Shown in pieces: positions 16,330 to 25,165 of a stretch of 64,000 bases of DNA. Position 1 is the first letter of the stretch. The number at the start of each line of letters is the position of its first letter. Below the pieces are notes generated by a model. That model did no database searches. It saw nothing but the letters and a program-made list of their open reading frames with translations, and was not told the DNA's origin. The stretch is from Schlegelella_A sp035995885 (GTDB taxonomy: Bacteria; Pseudomonadota; Gammaproteobacteria; Burkholderiales; Burkholderiaceae_C): positions 9,217-73,216 of the forward strand of contig DASYKC010000196.1 in the NCBI GenBank assembly GCA_035995885.1, given 5' to 3'. Position numbers and translations under genes: made by a program.

Positions 16330-19300
16330 ATGAACATCTCGGCCCCTTTCATCCACCGGCCGGTGGCGACGTCGCTGCTGATGCTGCTGCTGGCGCTCTT
16401 CGGCGTCGCGGGCTACGGCCTGATGCCGCTCGCGGCCCTGCCGCAGGTCGAGCTGCCGACGATCTCGGTATCGGCCGAGCTGCCCGGCGCCAGCGCCGAG
16501 GTGATGGCCACCTCGGTCGCGACGCCGCTCGAGCGTCAGCTCGCGCTGATCTCGGGCGTGTCGGAGATGACGTCGACCAGCGCGCTCGGCAGCACGTCGA
16601 TCACGGTCCAGTTCGACCTCGGTCGAAACATCGACGGCGCGGCGCAGGACGTGCAGGCCGCCATCAACGCCGCCGCCGGGCTGCTGCCCAGGACGCTGCC
16701 CAGCCCGCCCAGCTACGAGAAGGCGAACCCGGCCGACTTCCAGATCATGTCGATCGCCGTCACCTCGGAGCTGCTGCCGCTCGCCGAGGTGAACGTCTAC
16801 GCCGACTCGTACATCGCCCAGCAGCTGTCACGCGTCAAGGGCGTGGGCCTGGTCGATCTGCACGGCGAGCAGAAGCCCGCCATTCGCGTCCAGCTCGATC
16901 CGGGCAAGCTGGCCTTGCTCGGCCTGAGCCTGGAACAGGTGCGCGCCGCGCTCGGCACGGCGACGGCCAATTCCCCGAAGGGAACGCTGGACGGCGCGAA
17001 GCGATCGGTGACGGTCGACGCCAACGATCAGCTGAACACCGCGCCTGAGTACGACAACCTCGTGCTCGCGTACCGCAACGGCGCCGCGGTCCGGGTGCGC
17101 GACGTCGGCCGGGCGGTGAGCGGCGTGCAGGATGTCAAGCAGGCGGCATGGATCCAAGGCCGGCGCGCGATCATCGTCGACATCCACAAGCAGCCCGGCT
17201 CCAACGTGGTCGACACCGTCGACGAGATCCGCCGCCTCCTGCCCGATCTCGAGCGGACCTTGCCGGCCGCGGTCAAGGCCGAGGTCGTCAACGATCGCAC
17301 CCAGACCATCCGGGCGAGCCTGCGCGACGTGCAGCGCACGCTGCTCCTGACGGTGGGGCTGGTGGTCCTGGTGGTCTACCTGTTCCTGCGCGGCGTCTGG
17401 GCGACGCTCATTCCGGCCACCGCGATTCCGCTGTCGATCGCCGGCACGTTCGGCATCATGGGCGCGCTCGGCTACAGCATCGACAACCTGTCGCTGATGG
17501 CCATCACCATCGCGGTCGGCTTCGTCGTCGACGATGCGATCGTGGTGATCGAGAACATCATCCGCCACGTCGAGTCGGGCGAGTCGCCCATGCGAGCCGC
17601 GCTCGAGGGCGTCCGCGAGGTCTCGTTCACGGTGATCTCGATGACGGTGTCCCTGATCGCGGCGCTCATTCCGCTGCTGCTCATGAGCGGGATCGTCGGC
17701 CGGCTGTTCCGCGAGTTCTCGCTCACGGTCAGCGTTGCGCTCGTCGTCTCGGCGATCGTCTCGCTGACGGTGACTCCCATGATGTGCCGCGTGCTGCTGC
17801 CGCTCGACGCTGGCAGACGCTCGCGTTCAACGCCGGCCTCGCGCGGCGCCTTCGAGCGCCTGGCGGCCGCCTATGACCGGGCATTGACGCGGGTCCTGCG
17901 CCATCCCGCCATCACCCTGGCGGTCACGCTCGTCGTGCTGGTGACGACGGTGGTGATGTTCTGGGCCATTCCCAAGGGGTTCTTCCCGCAGCAGGACACC
18001 GGCCAGATCATCGGCGCCAGCGAGGCGCCGACCGACATCTCCGCGCCGGCGATGTCCGCCCGCCAGCTCGAGCTGGTCAAGATCGTCAGCGCCGACCCGG
18101 ACGTGGCCAACGTCTACAGCTGGATCAGCCCGACGCCGGCCATGAGCAGCGGCCGACTCGTCGTCAACCTCAAGCCGTTCGATCAGCGGTCGGCCGACGC
18201 GGGACAGATCATGTCCCGCCTGCGCAAGAAAGTCGCCGATGTCCCCGGCATCGAGCTGCACCTGCGCACCCGGCAGGAGCTTCAGATCGGCGGGCGCAGC
18301 AGCCAGACCCAGTTCCAGTATTCGCTGGAGGACACCGACGTGAGGCAGCTCTATGCCTGGACGCCGCGCCTCATCGCCGCCCTCAAGACCCTGCCCCAGC
18401 TCAGCGATGTGACTTCCGACGTGCAGGCGGCCGCGCCGCGAACCACGGTCGTCATCGACCGCGACCGGGCGGCCCAGTTCGGCATCACGCCGCAGGCCGT
18501 GGACGACACGCTCTACGACGCGCTCGGCCAGCGCCAGGTGGCGACCATCTTCACGCAGGTGGATCAGTACCACGTCGTGATGGAGCTCGATCCGGCGCAC
18601 CGCCTCGACGCGGAGGCGTTGCAGCAGATCCGCGTCGCGTCGGCGGCGGGGCAGCAGGTTCCGCTCGCGGCGATCGCCCGCTTCGAGGACTCGGTGGTGC
18701 CCCTGCAGATCAACCACCAGGGGCAGTTCCCGGCGGTGACCTTGTCGTTCAACCTGGCACCGGGCGCGGCGCTCGGCGATGCTGTCGCCGCGGTGAGCCA
18801 AAGGCTGGCGACGATGACGCTGCCGCCGACGATGCATGGCAGCTTCCAGGGCAATGCGAAGGCGTTCCAGGCCTCGGAGAGCACCCAGCCCTACCTCATC
18901 ATGGCAGCGATCCTGGCGGTCTACATCGTGCTCGGAATCCTGTACGAGAGCTACATCCATCCGCTCACGATCCTGTCGACGCTCCCGTCCGCCGGCCTGG
19001 GCGCGCTGCTCGCCCTCGGGCTTCTGCACTACGAGCTGAACGTCATCTCGATGATCGGCATCATCCTGCTGATCGGCATCGTCAAGAAGAACGCCATCAT
19101 GATGATCGACGTCGCCCTCGACGCCGAACGGACGCTGAAGATCAGCGCCGCCGAGGCGATCCAGCGCGCCTGCCGCCTGCGCTTTCGGCCGATCATGATG
19201 ACGACGGCCGCGGCTCTTTTCGGCGCCCTGCCGCTGGCACTCGGCACGGGCGCGGGATCGGAGCTGCGCGCGCCGGTCGGCGTTGCGCTTGTCGGCGGCT

Positions 19301-19425
19301 TGCTCGTATCTCAGGTCCTGACCTTGTTCACGACGCCCGTCATCTATCTCTACCTGGACAGGCTGAGCCAGCGACTTTCCGGAAAGCGAAGCCTCGGCGC
19401 TCTCCCTGCAACGACTTCGGGCTGA
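16330..19425 (+). CDS. RND efflux permease (MdtB/MdtC-like)
   Basis: A 1031-residue proton-driven RND transporter starting MNISAPFIHRPVATSLLM, the N-terminus typical of the MdtBC/MuxBC branch. Proton-relay aspartates are D401 and D402 in FVVDDAIVVIENII. The second repeat contains KKNAIMMIDVALDAER and ends in a short cytoplasmic tail. MdtB and MdtC normally come as a pair; only one permease is present here, so it probably works as a homotrimer. No outer-membrane channel follows, so it may borrow the OprM-like protein encoded upstream or another channel elsewhere. Confidence 0.95.
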   Translation: MNISAPFIHRPVATSLLMLLLALFGVAGYGLMPLAALPQVELPTISVSAELPGASAEVMATSVATPLERQLALISGVSEMTSTSALGSTSITVQFDLGRNIDGAAQDVQAAINAAAGLLPRTLPSPPSYEKANPADFQIMSIAVTSELLPLAEVNVYADSYIAQQLSRVKGVGLVDLHGEQKPAIRVQLDPGKLALLGLSLEQVRAALGTATANSPKGTLDGAKRSVTVDANDQLNTAPEYDNLVLAYRNGAAVRVRDVGRAVSGVQDVKQAAWIQGRRAIIVDIHKQPGSNVVDTVDEIRRLLPDLERTLPAAVKAEVVNDRTQTIRASLRDVQRTLLLTVGLVVLVVYLFLRGVWATLIPATAIPLSIAGTFGIMGALGYSIDNLSLMAITIAVGFVVDDAIVVIENIIRHVESGESPMRAALEGVREVSFTVISMTVSLIAALIPLLLMSGIVGRLFREFSLTVSVALVVSAIVSLTVTPMMCRVLLPLDAGRRSRSTPASRGAFERLAAAYDRALTRVLRHPAITLAVTLVVLVTTVVMFWAIPKGFFPQQDTGQIIGASEAPTDISAPAMSARQLELVKIVSADPDVANVYSWISPTPAMSSGRLVVNLKPFDQRSADAGQIMSRLRKKVADVPGIELHLRTRQELQIGGRSSQTQFQYSLEDTDVRQLYAWTPRLIAALKTLPQLSDVTSDVQAAAPRTTVVIDRDRAAQFGITPQAVDDTLYDALGQRQVATIFTQVDQYHVVMELDPAHRLDAEALQQIRVASAAGQQVPLAAIARFEDSVVPLQINHQGQFPAVTLSFNLAPGAALGDAVAAVSQRLATMTLPPTMHGSFQGNAKAFQASESTQPYLIMAAILAVYIVLGILYESYIHPLTILSTLPSAGLGALLALGLLHYELNVISMIGIILLIGIVKKNAIMMIDVALDAERTLKISAAEAIQRACRLRFRPIMMTTAAALFGALPLALGTGAGSELRAPVGVALVGGLLVSQVLTLFTTPVIYLYLDRLSQRLSGKRSLGALPATTSG

Positions 19426-19434
19426 CTGTTGACC

Positions 19435-19454
19435 CCTCCCGCTATCAAGGGAGG
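19435..19454 (+). other. Hairpin CCTCCC-N8-GGGAGG after the RND operon
   Basis: A six-base-pair GC stem starts 10 bases past the RND permease stop. No T-run follows, so a rho-independent terminator is not proven. It lies where the rightward pump operon meets the leftward operon from 22.2 kb. Confidence 0.3.
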
Positions 19455-19608
19455 CCATCGACTTCTCCAAGGCGGCTTTGCGAGTCTCCACGATCTCGTC
19501 GGCTCGGCGGCGACCCAGGTCGCGTGGAATCGATCATCGGTGCACGACGCGGCATTGAACCTGTCGGGGCATGGTCACTCGCCTTCGGTGATAGTGGTTC
19601 GAAGACGT

Positions 19609-19625
19609 GCGCCTTTGAAAGGCGC
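19609..19625 (-). terminator. Perfect 17-base palindrome, possible terminator of the leftward operon
   Basis: GCGCCTTT-G-AAAGGCGC lies 12 bases downstream of the stop of the fused membrane/synthase gene. An eight-base-pair stem with a minimal loop at the end of an operon suggests transcript termination or 3' end protection; there is no clear T-tract on the minus strand. The rest of the 211-base gap 19426-19636 holds nothing else I can support. Confidence 0.35.
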
Positions 19626-19636
19626 CTGCCTTCGAC

Positions 19637-22207
19637 TCAGTGCCTCGGCGCGCTTTCGGTGGAGACCTGTGCCGGACGCGAACGGGCGAGTTCGGCGAGC
19701 AGTAAGTTCGCCGAATCAGGGTCCGTGCGGCGGAGCAGCAATGCCATACGAAGCAGCGGGTCGTAGGCCGGTCGGAAGTCTGGACTCATCCGCAGTGTTG
19801 CGAGCAAAGGCGCGCGCACCTGGGCCAGCATGTCCTGAACGTTCGCGGTCGGCTGTACTGCCCGGCCGGCCTCGATGAAACGATCGCGTGCTCGCGCGTA
19901 GGCTGCGAGCCGCCGCATCCACTCGGGATCGGTCCCGCGCGTGACCAGTTCGTCAGGCGTCACGCCAACAGCGTGGAGGAGATCTGAAAGCCGCTGCCCG
20001 GGCGACGAATCCGGTGCATAGGTGAGGCGCGGCGCCCGGTACGCGACAACCGGGCGATCGTCGGTGTTGGCGGGCGCGTCGCCGGCGAACGCCGCCAGTG
20101 CGCGCGGACCCGCGACGAAGCTGCCGAGCACCGCCAGCTCGTCGTCAAGGCCGAACTCGTCCAGGCCGCGGGGAAAGCGGTTGTCACGCAAACGCCTGCC
20201 GAGGGCAGCGACGCCGAAGTGCCCGCCGTCGACTCGGGCGACCAGACCGAGCACTGGCGTTTCCAGGCTGTTGCTGGCGAGCAGCGCCCAGCCATCGGGG
20301 TAGACGTCGACGAACGAGCGCACGATGCTGCGCACAGTGGCGAGATCGAGCTGGTGCAGCGGCAACCATTGGCAGAAGACGCCGTGCTCGGCAAGTCGAT
20401 CGCGCACCGCCCTGAAGTGCTCGACCGTGTACAGCGAGCCGGAGCCGCCGCGTGCGGGATGAAAGTTGTCGGCCACGATCACGTCGTAGTGTTCTGCCGC
20501 GACGCGCACGTAGCGGCGCGCGTCGGCGGCGACCAGCCGCAGGCGCGTGTTGGGCATGCCGCCGTTGAATGCGCGCGTGAAATGGCGGGACGCCTCGATC
20601 ACCTCCGGCAGCAGCTCGACGGCATCGACCTCGGCGCCCTCGTCCTCGGCGGCGGTCGACGCCGTGATGCCGGTGCCCAGGCCCAGGAAAAGTGCTCGCC
20701 GGGGCGCGGGGTGCAGAAGCATCGGCAGGAGGGCCTGGCGACCGTCGACCAGGCGCGTCCCGCTGCTGCCTTCCTGCTGCCGGTTGTCGATGCGCAGGCG
20801 GGCGACCCCCTGATCGTCGGCGACCACGCTGACCGATGCCATCACGCCCTCGCTGTAGCTGACGACGTGACCGTCGACGGGAACGTCGATGAAGGCCAGC
20901 CGTGGCGCGAGCAGAGCCATCGCAAGCGCCGCAGCGCCCGGCACCAGGATGATCGGCCGCCACCGCGCGGCACGCGGGGTCAATGCCAGATATGCGCTGG
21001 CGATGATCAGCAGCGTCGCCTTGGCGCCGAGCAGTGGCGCGAGCACGCTGCCGAAGAGCGGCGCAGCCGCTGCGGCGCCGAGAGTGTTGAAGCCGAGTGC
21101 CCGGCCGAAGGAGACGCCTTCGGCGCTGGCTTGACGAGACAGATGGCTGAACAAGGCCCCCATCATGAAGGTCGGGAGGGCGAACGCGACGACGGCGAGC
21201 AGCGCTTCACTCGCGAGGGCCGCGGCCATGCTTGCCCCGAAGGCGTGGCGAGAGATGTCGCGCAGCCACTCGGCACCCCAGAGGCTCGCCGATCCGGCGA
21301 GGCAGGCGAGCGAAAGCGCAGCGAGGAGGCGACCGGCGAGCGCGGGCGCATCGGCGCGCCGCGCCCACCAGCGGTCGTAGACAGCCGCGCCGGAGGCGGT
21401 GCCCACGAGGTAGACCGCGAGCAGCAACGCGAAGGTATAGACGGTGTCCTCGGCCACTTGTCCGAGCACGCGCACGACAAGGACCTCGTAGCCGATGCCG
21501 AGGAGACCGGTGAAGGCGAGCCGTGCGAGAGTTGGAAATTGCGGGGATACCCGTTTGGCCGAAGCGGACGCGCTCGCGTTGGCCACCGTCGGCAGCACGA
21601 CGCCGGCTGCGCACGCGCAAAACGTGTTGAGGGCGACGCAGAGCGCCGCCGTCCGCGCGAGGCCGAGCTCCGGCACGAGCCAGAACGCCGTCGCCAGCAC
21701 GCCGAGCAATGCTCCGAAGGTGTTGGCGGCGTAGTGCATGGCAATCGAGCGCCCGCCCTCGCGCATCGAGGCGGTGACTCGCTCGATGGCGGGCAGCGTC
21801 GCACCCATCGCCGCCGTGGCCGGCAGCAGGAGAACGAAGGTGCCCACGAAGGACACTGTCCATTGCCAAGATGCTGTCGGTTGCACCCCCACGATCGTCA
21901 CCGCCCAGGCGCTGAATCGCCCCGCGACCAGGCAGAGAATCGCGCCCCAGATCGCGATCACCGCCTCGCTTGCAACATACCAACGCAGCGGACGGCGACT
22001 GCGCTCGATGCGCCGCTCGAAGGCGAGCGCACCCAGCGCGATGCCGCCGAAGAACGCCGTCACGACGGCGAGCACCGACGCCGCCTCGTGGCCGAGCCAG
22101 AGCGCGCCCTGCTGTGTCCAGACCACTTGGTAGCCGAGTCCGGCAAAGCCTGACGCCATCATGAGCCCCAGAGAGGCGCGCCAGCGCCGGCAATGCGCGG
22201 CGTTCAT
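19637..22207 (-). CDS. Fused polytopic membrane protein / spermidine-synthase-like methyltransferase fold
   Basis: An 856-residue fusion. Residues 1 to about 430 form 11-12 hydrophobic segments of the MFS-like module found in front of bacterial spermidine-synthase homologues. Residues about 445-760 form a Rossmann methyltransferase-type domain with ALFLGLGTGITAST (around 505-518), acidic E531 at the end of strand 2, and VIVADNFHP. Authentic spermidine synthases carry a GGGDGG loop; here it is GLGTGI, so aminopropyl transfer is doubtful and the small-molecule reaction is unknown. A C-terminal extension of about 90 residues follows. The ATG overlaps the stop of the 2OG oxygenase gene (ATGA). 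Last gene of the leftward operon. Confidence 0.85.
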   Translation of the reverse strand: MNAAHCRRWRASLGLMMASGFAGLGYQVVWTQQGALWLGHEAASVLAVVTAFFGGIALGALAFERRIERSRRPLRWYVASEAVIAIWGAILCLVAGRFSAWAVTIVGVQPTASWQWTVSFVGTFVLLLPATAAMGATLPAIERVTASMREGGRSIAMHYAANTFGALLGVLATAFWLVPELGLARTAALCVALNTFCACAAGVVLPTVANASASASAKRVSPQFPTLARLAFTGLLGIGYEVLVVRVLGQVAEDTVYTFALLLAVYLVGTASGAAVYDRWWARRADAPALAGRLLAALSLACLAGSASLWGAEWLRDISRHAFGASMAAALASEALLAVVAFALPTFMMGALFSHLSRQASAEGVSFGRALGFNTLGAAAAAPLFGSVLAPLLGAKATLLIIASAYLALTPRAARWRPIILVPGAAALAMALLAPRLAFIDVPVDGHVVSYSEGVMASVSVVADDQGVARLRIDNRQQEGSSGTRLVDGRQALLPMLLHPAPRRALFLGLGTGITASTAAEDEGAEVDAVELLPEVIEASRHFTRAFNGGMPNTRLRLVAADARRYVRVAAEHYDVIVADNFHPARGGSGSLYTVEHFRAVRDRLAEHGVFCQWLPLHQLDLATVRSIVRSFVDVYPDGWALLASNSLETPVLGLVARVDGGHFGVAALGRRLRDNRFPRGLDEFGLDDELAVLGSFVAGPRALAAFAGDAPANTDDRPVVAYRAPRLTYAPDSSPGQRLSDLLHAVGVTPDELVTRGTDPEWMRRLAAYARARDRFIEAGRAVQPTANVQDMLAQVRAPLLATLRMSPDFRPAYDPLLRMALLLRRTDPDSANLLLAELARSRPAQVSTESAPRH

Positions 22208-22827
22208 CCGCTGAAGCGGATCGCGTAGCCCCAGGAGTCCAGGCGGGTCGGGATCGCGTTGAAGCTGAGCGTGATGCGCCGGCCTCCCGCATTGGGTGGA
22301 ACGGCGTGCATGAGGTAGCTCGGAAACAGCACCACGTCACCCGGCTTCGGTATCGGGCTGATCCACTTGTCGGCGCTGAACTGCCCTGGCGTGACCCCGG
22401 CATGCTCGTTCTTGAATGCGAAATCGGTGCCGCCCGGCGACTTCATGAACACCGTGCACGCCGACGGATCGGTTTCGGAGAGGTAGGCCACGCCCGAGAT
22501 GAAGCTGTTAGCGTGGTTGTGCATCGCCTGGCGCCCGCCGCGGTCGAGCACGTTGACCCAGATTTCCTTGATCGACCAGCCCATGCGCTCGCCGAAGAGA
22601 AGCAGGCCGAAGTCGACCAGCTTCGGCACGATCGCAGCGGCGGCCTCGACGAACAGCGGGTTGTCCTGCGGCCGCAGCATCTCGGTGTGCGAGAGGTTGG
22701 GCGACGAGTTGTTGTCGTTGACGGCGACCTTGGCGAACGATTCGACCAAGCCGGCGACCAGCGGCCTCGCGAGCGTTGCCGGCGCACGGAGGAACGGCAC
22801 CGGGAACAGCGCGATCACCTCGTCCAT
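22204..22827 (-). CDS. 2OG-Fe(II) oxygenase-like protein (TIGR02466 type)
   Basis: A 207-residue cytoplasmic protein of the putative 2-oxoglutarate/iron oxygenase group. The double-stranded beta-helix signature is visible: MHNHANSFISGVAYL with the proximal histidines, the distal histidine in YLMHAVPPN, and the 2OG-binding Arg in GGRRITLSFN. SPGGTDFAFKN and PKPGDVVLFPS are also typical. Members act on unknown substrates, some possibly on proteins. It lies between the HupE-like gene, from which it is separated by 4 bases, and the fused synthase-like gene, with which it overlaps. Phytanoyl-CoA- or prolyl-hydroxylase-like chemistry is possible but cannot be chosen. Confidence 0.8.
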   Translation of the reverse strand: MDEVIALFPVPFLRAPATLARPLVAGLVESFAKVAVNDNNSSPNLSHTEMLRPQDNPLFVEAAAAIVPKLVDFGLLLFGERMGWSIKEIWVNVLDRGGRQAMHNHANSFISGVAYLSETDPSACTVFMKSPGGTDFAFKNEHAGVTPGQFSADKWISPIPKPGDVVLFPSYLMHAVPPNAGGRRITLSFNAIPTRLDSWGYAIRFSG

Positions 22828-22831
22828 CGCG

Positions 22832-23785
22832 TCAGCCCATGATGGCCGCGATGCGCAGCCACGACCACCAAGCCGCCACCGAGCCGATGCCGTACAGCGC
22901 GGCGAGGCGCAGACGCATCGCCGCCGGCCAGCGCGCGACGAGCCGCCACACCACCCAGGCGACCGCGACGGTGAGCAGCTGGCCGATCTCGACGCCGAGG
23001 TTGAACGTCAGCAGCGCAAGGGGGAGATGCTCTTGCGGCAGACCGACCTCCTTCAGCGCCCCGGCAAAGCCGAGCCCGTGAACGAGTCCGAACAGGAAGG
23101 CGACGAGGGCCGGCCAGCGGCGCGCGAGCGTGTCGCGGCGCTGCAGCGCTTCGCCGGCGACAAGAACGATCGACAGTGCGATGCAGGCCTCGACAGGGGC
23201 GGAGCGCAACGTCATCCAGCCGAGCGCCGCGCTGGCGAGCGTGAGGCTGTGCGCGGCGGTGAACGCGGTGATGGTCCAGAACAGGCGCCGCTCGAAGCCG
23301 ACGAGGAAGAGCAATCCGATCACGAACAGCAGGTGATCTATGCCGCTCAGAATGTGCTCGATTCCAAGCACGGTGTAGGCCGACGCGATCTCGCTCCAGC
23401 CGCGCCGGTCGTCGGCGGCGCCGTAGAGTCGCGCAGTCCGCTGGCCGGCCGTGAGCGTATAGACGCGCGCCTGTCCATCCAGCCAGAAGATCTTCACGAG
23501 CGCGGCCGAATAGCGCTGACCGACACCCTCGATCTCGAGTGTGCCCTGCATGCCGCCTTCGCCGCAGCGAACGACGTTCGACTCGGCGCGGCAGCCCTCG
23601 GGCCAGACGGGCCGGAGATCGACGGAGTTGCCCTGACGATCGTTGGTGGCCGTCCATTGCCAGAGAAACTCGCCGCGCGACACTTCGCGCACGTTCATCT
23701 CGGCCATGCTCATCTCGTGCGCATGCGCAGCCGCACCGAGCAGCACCAGCACGGCCGCGGCGAGGGCCTGACGCGAGCGCGTCAT
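22832..23785 (-). CDS. HupE/UreJ-type membrane protein with exported N-terminal domain
   Basis: A 317-residue protein. A signal peptide (MTRSRQALAAAVLVLLGAAA) precedes a periplasmic beta-rich domain of about 110 residues, then 6-7 membrane helices. The membrane part has the HupE/UreJ signature: IEHILSGIDHLLFVIG, then FTAAHSLTLASAALG and FGLVHGLGFAGAL. HupE and UreJ are nickel or cobalt permeases in hydrogenase and urease clusters, but no such enzymes lie here, so the metal and the client are open. The His/Asp-rich helices could carry a divalent metal. The start overlaps the isomerase stop (ATGA) and RNA from the Pho-type promoter would include it. Confidence 0.82.
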   Translation of the reverse strand: MTRSRQALAAAVLVLLGAAAHAHEMSMAEMNVREVSRGEFLWQWTATNDRQGNSVDLRPVWPEGCRAESNVVRCGEGGMQGTLEIEGVGQRYSAALVKIFWLDGQARVYTLTAGQRTARLYGAADDRRGWSEIASAYTVLGIEHILSGIDHLLFVIGLLFLVGFERRLFWTITAFTAAHSLTLASAALGWMTLRSAPVEACIALSIVLVAGEALQRRDTLARRWPALVAFLFGLVHGLGFAGALKEVGLPQEHLPLALLTFNLGVEIGQLLTVAVAWVVWRLVARWPAAMRLRLAALYGIGSVAAWWSWLRIAAIMG

Positions 23786-24693
23786 CGGCCCTGGCCCTCG
23801 ACGCCGATGGTGTACTTCTGCGCCATGACGCGAACCGCGGCGCTGCGCTGCTCGGCGAGCGTGGCGTCGGTCCAGTCCTGCAGGACGACGCCGCGCAGCG
23901 GCTCGAAAGCCGCCGGCCGCGGCGCGGCGATCGCGTCCAGCCGCACGGCACGCCAGCCGTCCTTGGTCGCCTGGGCGCGCCATTCGCCGACCGGCGATTG
24001 CTCGAGCGCCTGCGCGAATTCGACCCCGTAGCTCTGCACCAAGTTCGCGTGCGGCCGGCCCTTGAATACACGCAGGCCGGCGCGGGCGTCGCCGGGCAGA
24101 CCGTTGTTCAGCGCAATGACGAATTCGCGCACGGTCGACTCCGAGGCCTCGCCGGCGAGCGCCGCCTCCTGGAAGTCGAAGCGTGCCGGCTCGTCGTACT
24201 TCGCGCGGTGCACCTCGAACCACTGGCGCAGCGTGCCGTCGTCGAAACGCGGCAGCTTGACGTTCGCATCGACGACGCTCAATGCCTTGAAGATCACCCG
24301 CTCGCGGATCGCCGGGTCGCCGCGATCGAGCTGCAGAGCCAGCCCCTCGCGGTAGAGCACCTCGTTGTCGAGCCATACCCGGCGCAGCGCGGCCAGCTCT
24401 TCCCCTGTGGGCCCCCGGCCGCGCGAGGCGCGGAACAACTGCTGCGCCTGCTCGTCCACGTCGGCCCCCATGACGATGACGCGGGGGTCGGCGGCGCGGC
24501 TCGCAATGAAGTGGTCGGCCGCGAACAGCACCGCCCCGAGGACGACGAAGTGCAGCAGCGGCTCACGCCGCCAGCGTGCGAGGCGCAGGCGGCGGCCGAG
24601 GTCGTGGTGCGGCTCCTGGTTCGGCCGGGCGAGGCCGACGGCAACACCGGACGGGTCAGCGGAGGCTTGCATAGGCGACATCCAGGGTGGCAT
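23782..24693 (-). CDS. Membrane-anchored PpiC-type peptidyl-prolyl isomerase
   Basis: A protein of up to 303 residues with one membrane anchor (LLHFVVLGAVLFAADHFI) and a periplasmic SurA/PpiC-like part: an N-terminal helical segment (EELAALRRVWLDNEVLYREG) and a parvulin-like domain from about residue 165 (LRQWFEVHRAKYDEPARF). Such anchored isomerases help fold secreted client proteins, often one encoded beside them; here the secreted hydrolase and the PCuAC-like protein are candidates. Three in-frame ATGs (24693, 24681, 24672) are possible, none with a good ribosome binding site; I give the longest, which overlaps the preceding gene by 38 bases. The parvulin motif is divergent, so catalytic activity is uncertain. 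Confidence 0.75.
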   Translation of the reverse strand: MPPWMSPMQASADPSGVAVGLARPNQEPHHDLGRRLRLARWRREPLLHFVVLGAVLFAADHFIASRAADPRVIVMGADVDEQAQQLFRASRGRGPTGEELAALRRVWLDNEVLYREGLALQLDRGDPAIRERVIFKALSVVDANVKLPRFDDGTLRQWFEVHRAKYDEPARFDFQEAALAGEASESTVREFVIALNNGLPGDARAGLRVFKGRPHANLVQSYGVEFAQALEQSPVGEWRAQATKDGWRAVRLDAIAAPRPAAFEPLRGVVLQDWTDATLAEQRSAAVRVMAQKYTIGVEGQGR

Positions 24694-25099
24694 CGACCGC
24701 GCCGCCCTTGGCGAACACGAGGCGAAAGGGATACGAGCGACCGAGCTCGAGCGATTGCGTGAGGCCGGTGAGGCGCAGCACCGTGCCTTCCTCGCCGAGC
24801 ACCGAATCGCGGCCCGCGGGAATCGGGAAGTCGATGGCCCGCCCCGGCCTGCCGCTCAACTCCGCAGCGGAAGCGACCGTGGTGTCGATGCCGATCAGGC
24901 GGTCGGCCTCCCGCACCTCGTCGAACGTGATGCAAACGACCGCGAAGGCGGCGTCGGCAGGTGTCGCGCGACACCAGGGATGGCTGACACGCAGCGTCGG
25001 CACGTAGTACTCGTGGGCCCAGGCGGGTGCATACGCGGCAGGCACGATGGCCGCCGCAGAGAAGCGCAGCACGTCGCGGCGCCGGATCAGGAATGTCAT
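24656..25099 (-). CDS. PCuAC/DUF461-like exported protein with degenerate metal ligands
   Basis: A 147-residue exported protein with a Tat-like signal (IRRRDVLRFSAAAIVPAAYA, cleavage near WAHE). The mature domain has the cupredoxin-like order of PCuAC periplasmic copper chaperones: VSHPWCRATPADAAFAVVCI, then DFPIPAG and SYPFRLVFAKGG. In PCuAC the copper site uses an HxM pair in the loop GYHLMLMGL; here the corresponding stretch is GTVLRLTGL, and the early His/Met pair is also replaced. It therefore probably does not bind Cu(I) in the usual way. It is the second gene of the operon, 66 bases after the PHP hydrolase. Confidence 0.72.
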   Translation of the reverse strand: MTFLIRRRDVLRFSAAAIVPAAYAPAWAHEYYVPTLRVSHPWCRATPADAAFAVVCITFDEVREADRLIGIDTTVASAAELSGRPGRAIDFPIPAGRDSVLGEEGTVLRLTGLTQSLELGRSYPFRLVFAKGGAVDATLDVAYASLR

Positions 25100-25165
25100 C
25101 GAGAAGTGATCGCCACCAGAAGCGCCGCGCGCACGGCGCGCGGCGCGGTTGCAGGACGAGACGGG

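Noticed and set aside
17827..19491. 554-codon minus frame opposite the second RND permease
   Set aside because: Antisense shadow with Arg/Asp/His-rich composition and no domains.
19419..19520. Minus-strand stretch EIVETRKAALEKSMASLDSGRG resembling an antitoxin tail
   Set aside because: Too short, no start, no toxin partner, partly antisense to the RND stop region; cannot be supported.
22499..24031. Long plus-strand frame opposite the HupE-like and oxygenase genes
   Set aside because: Opposite strand of genes with clear motifs; no recognisable protein features.
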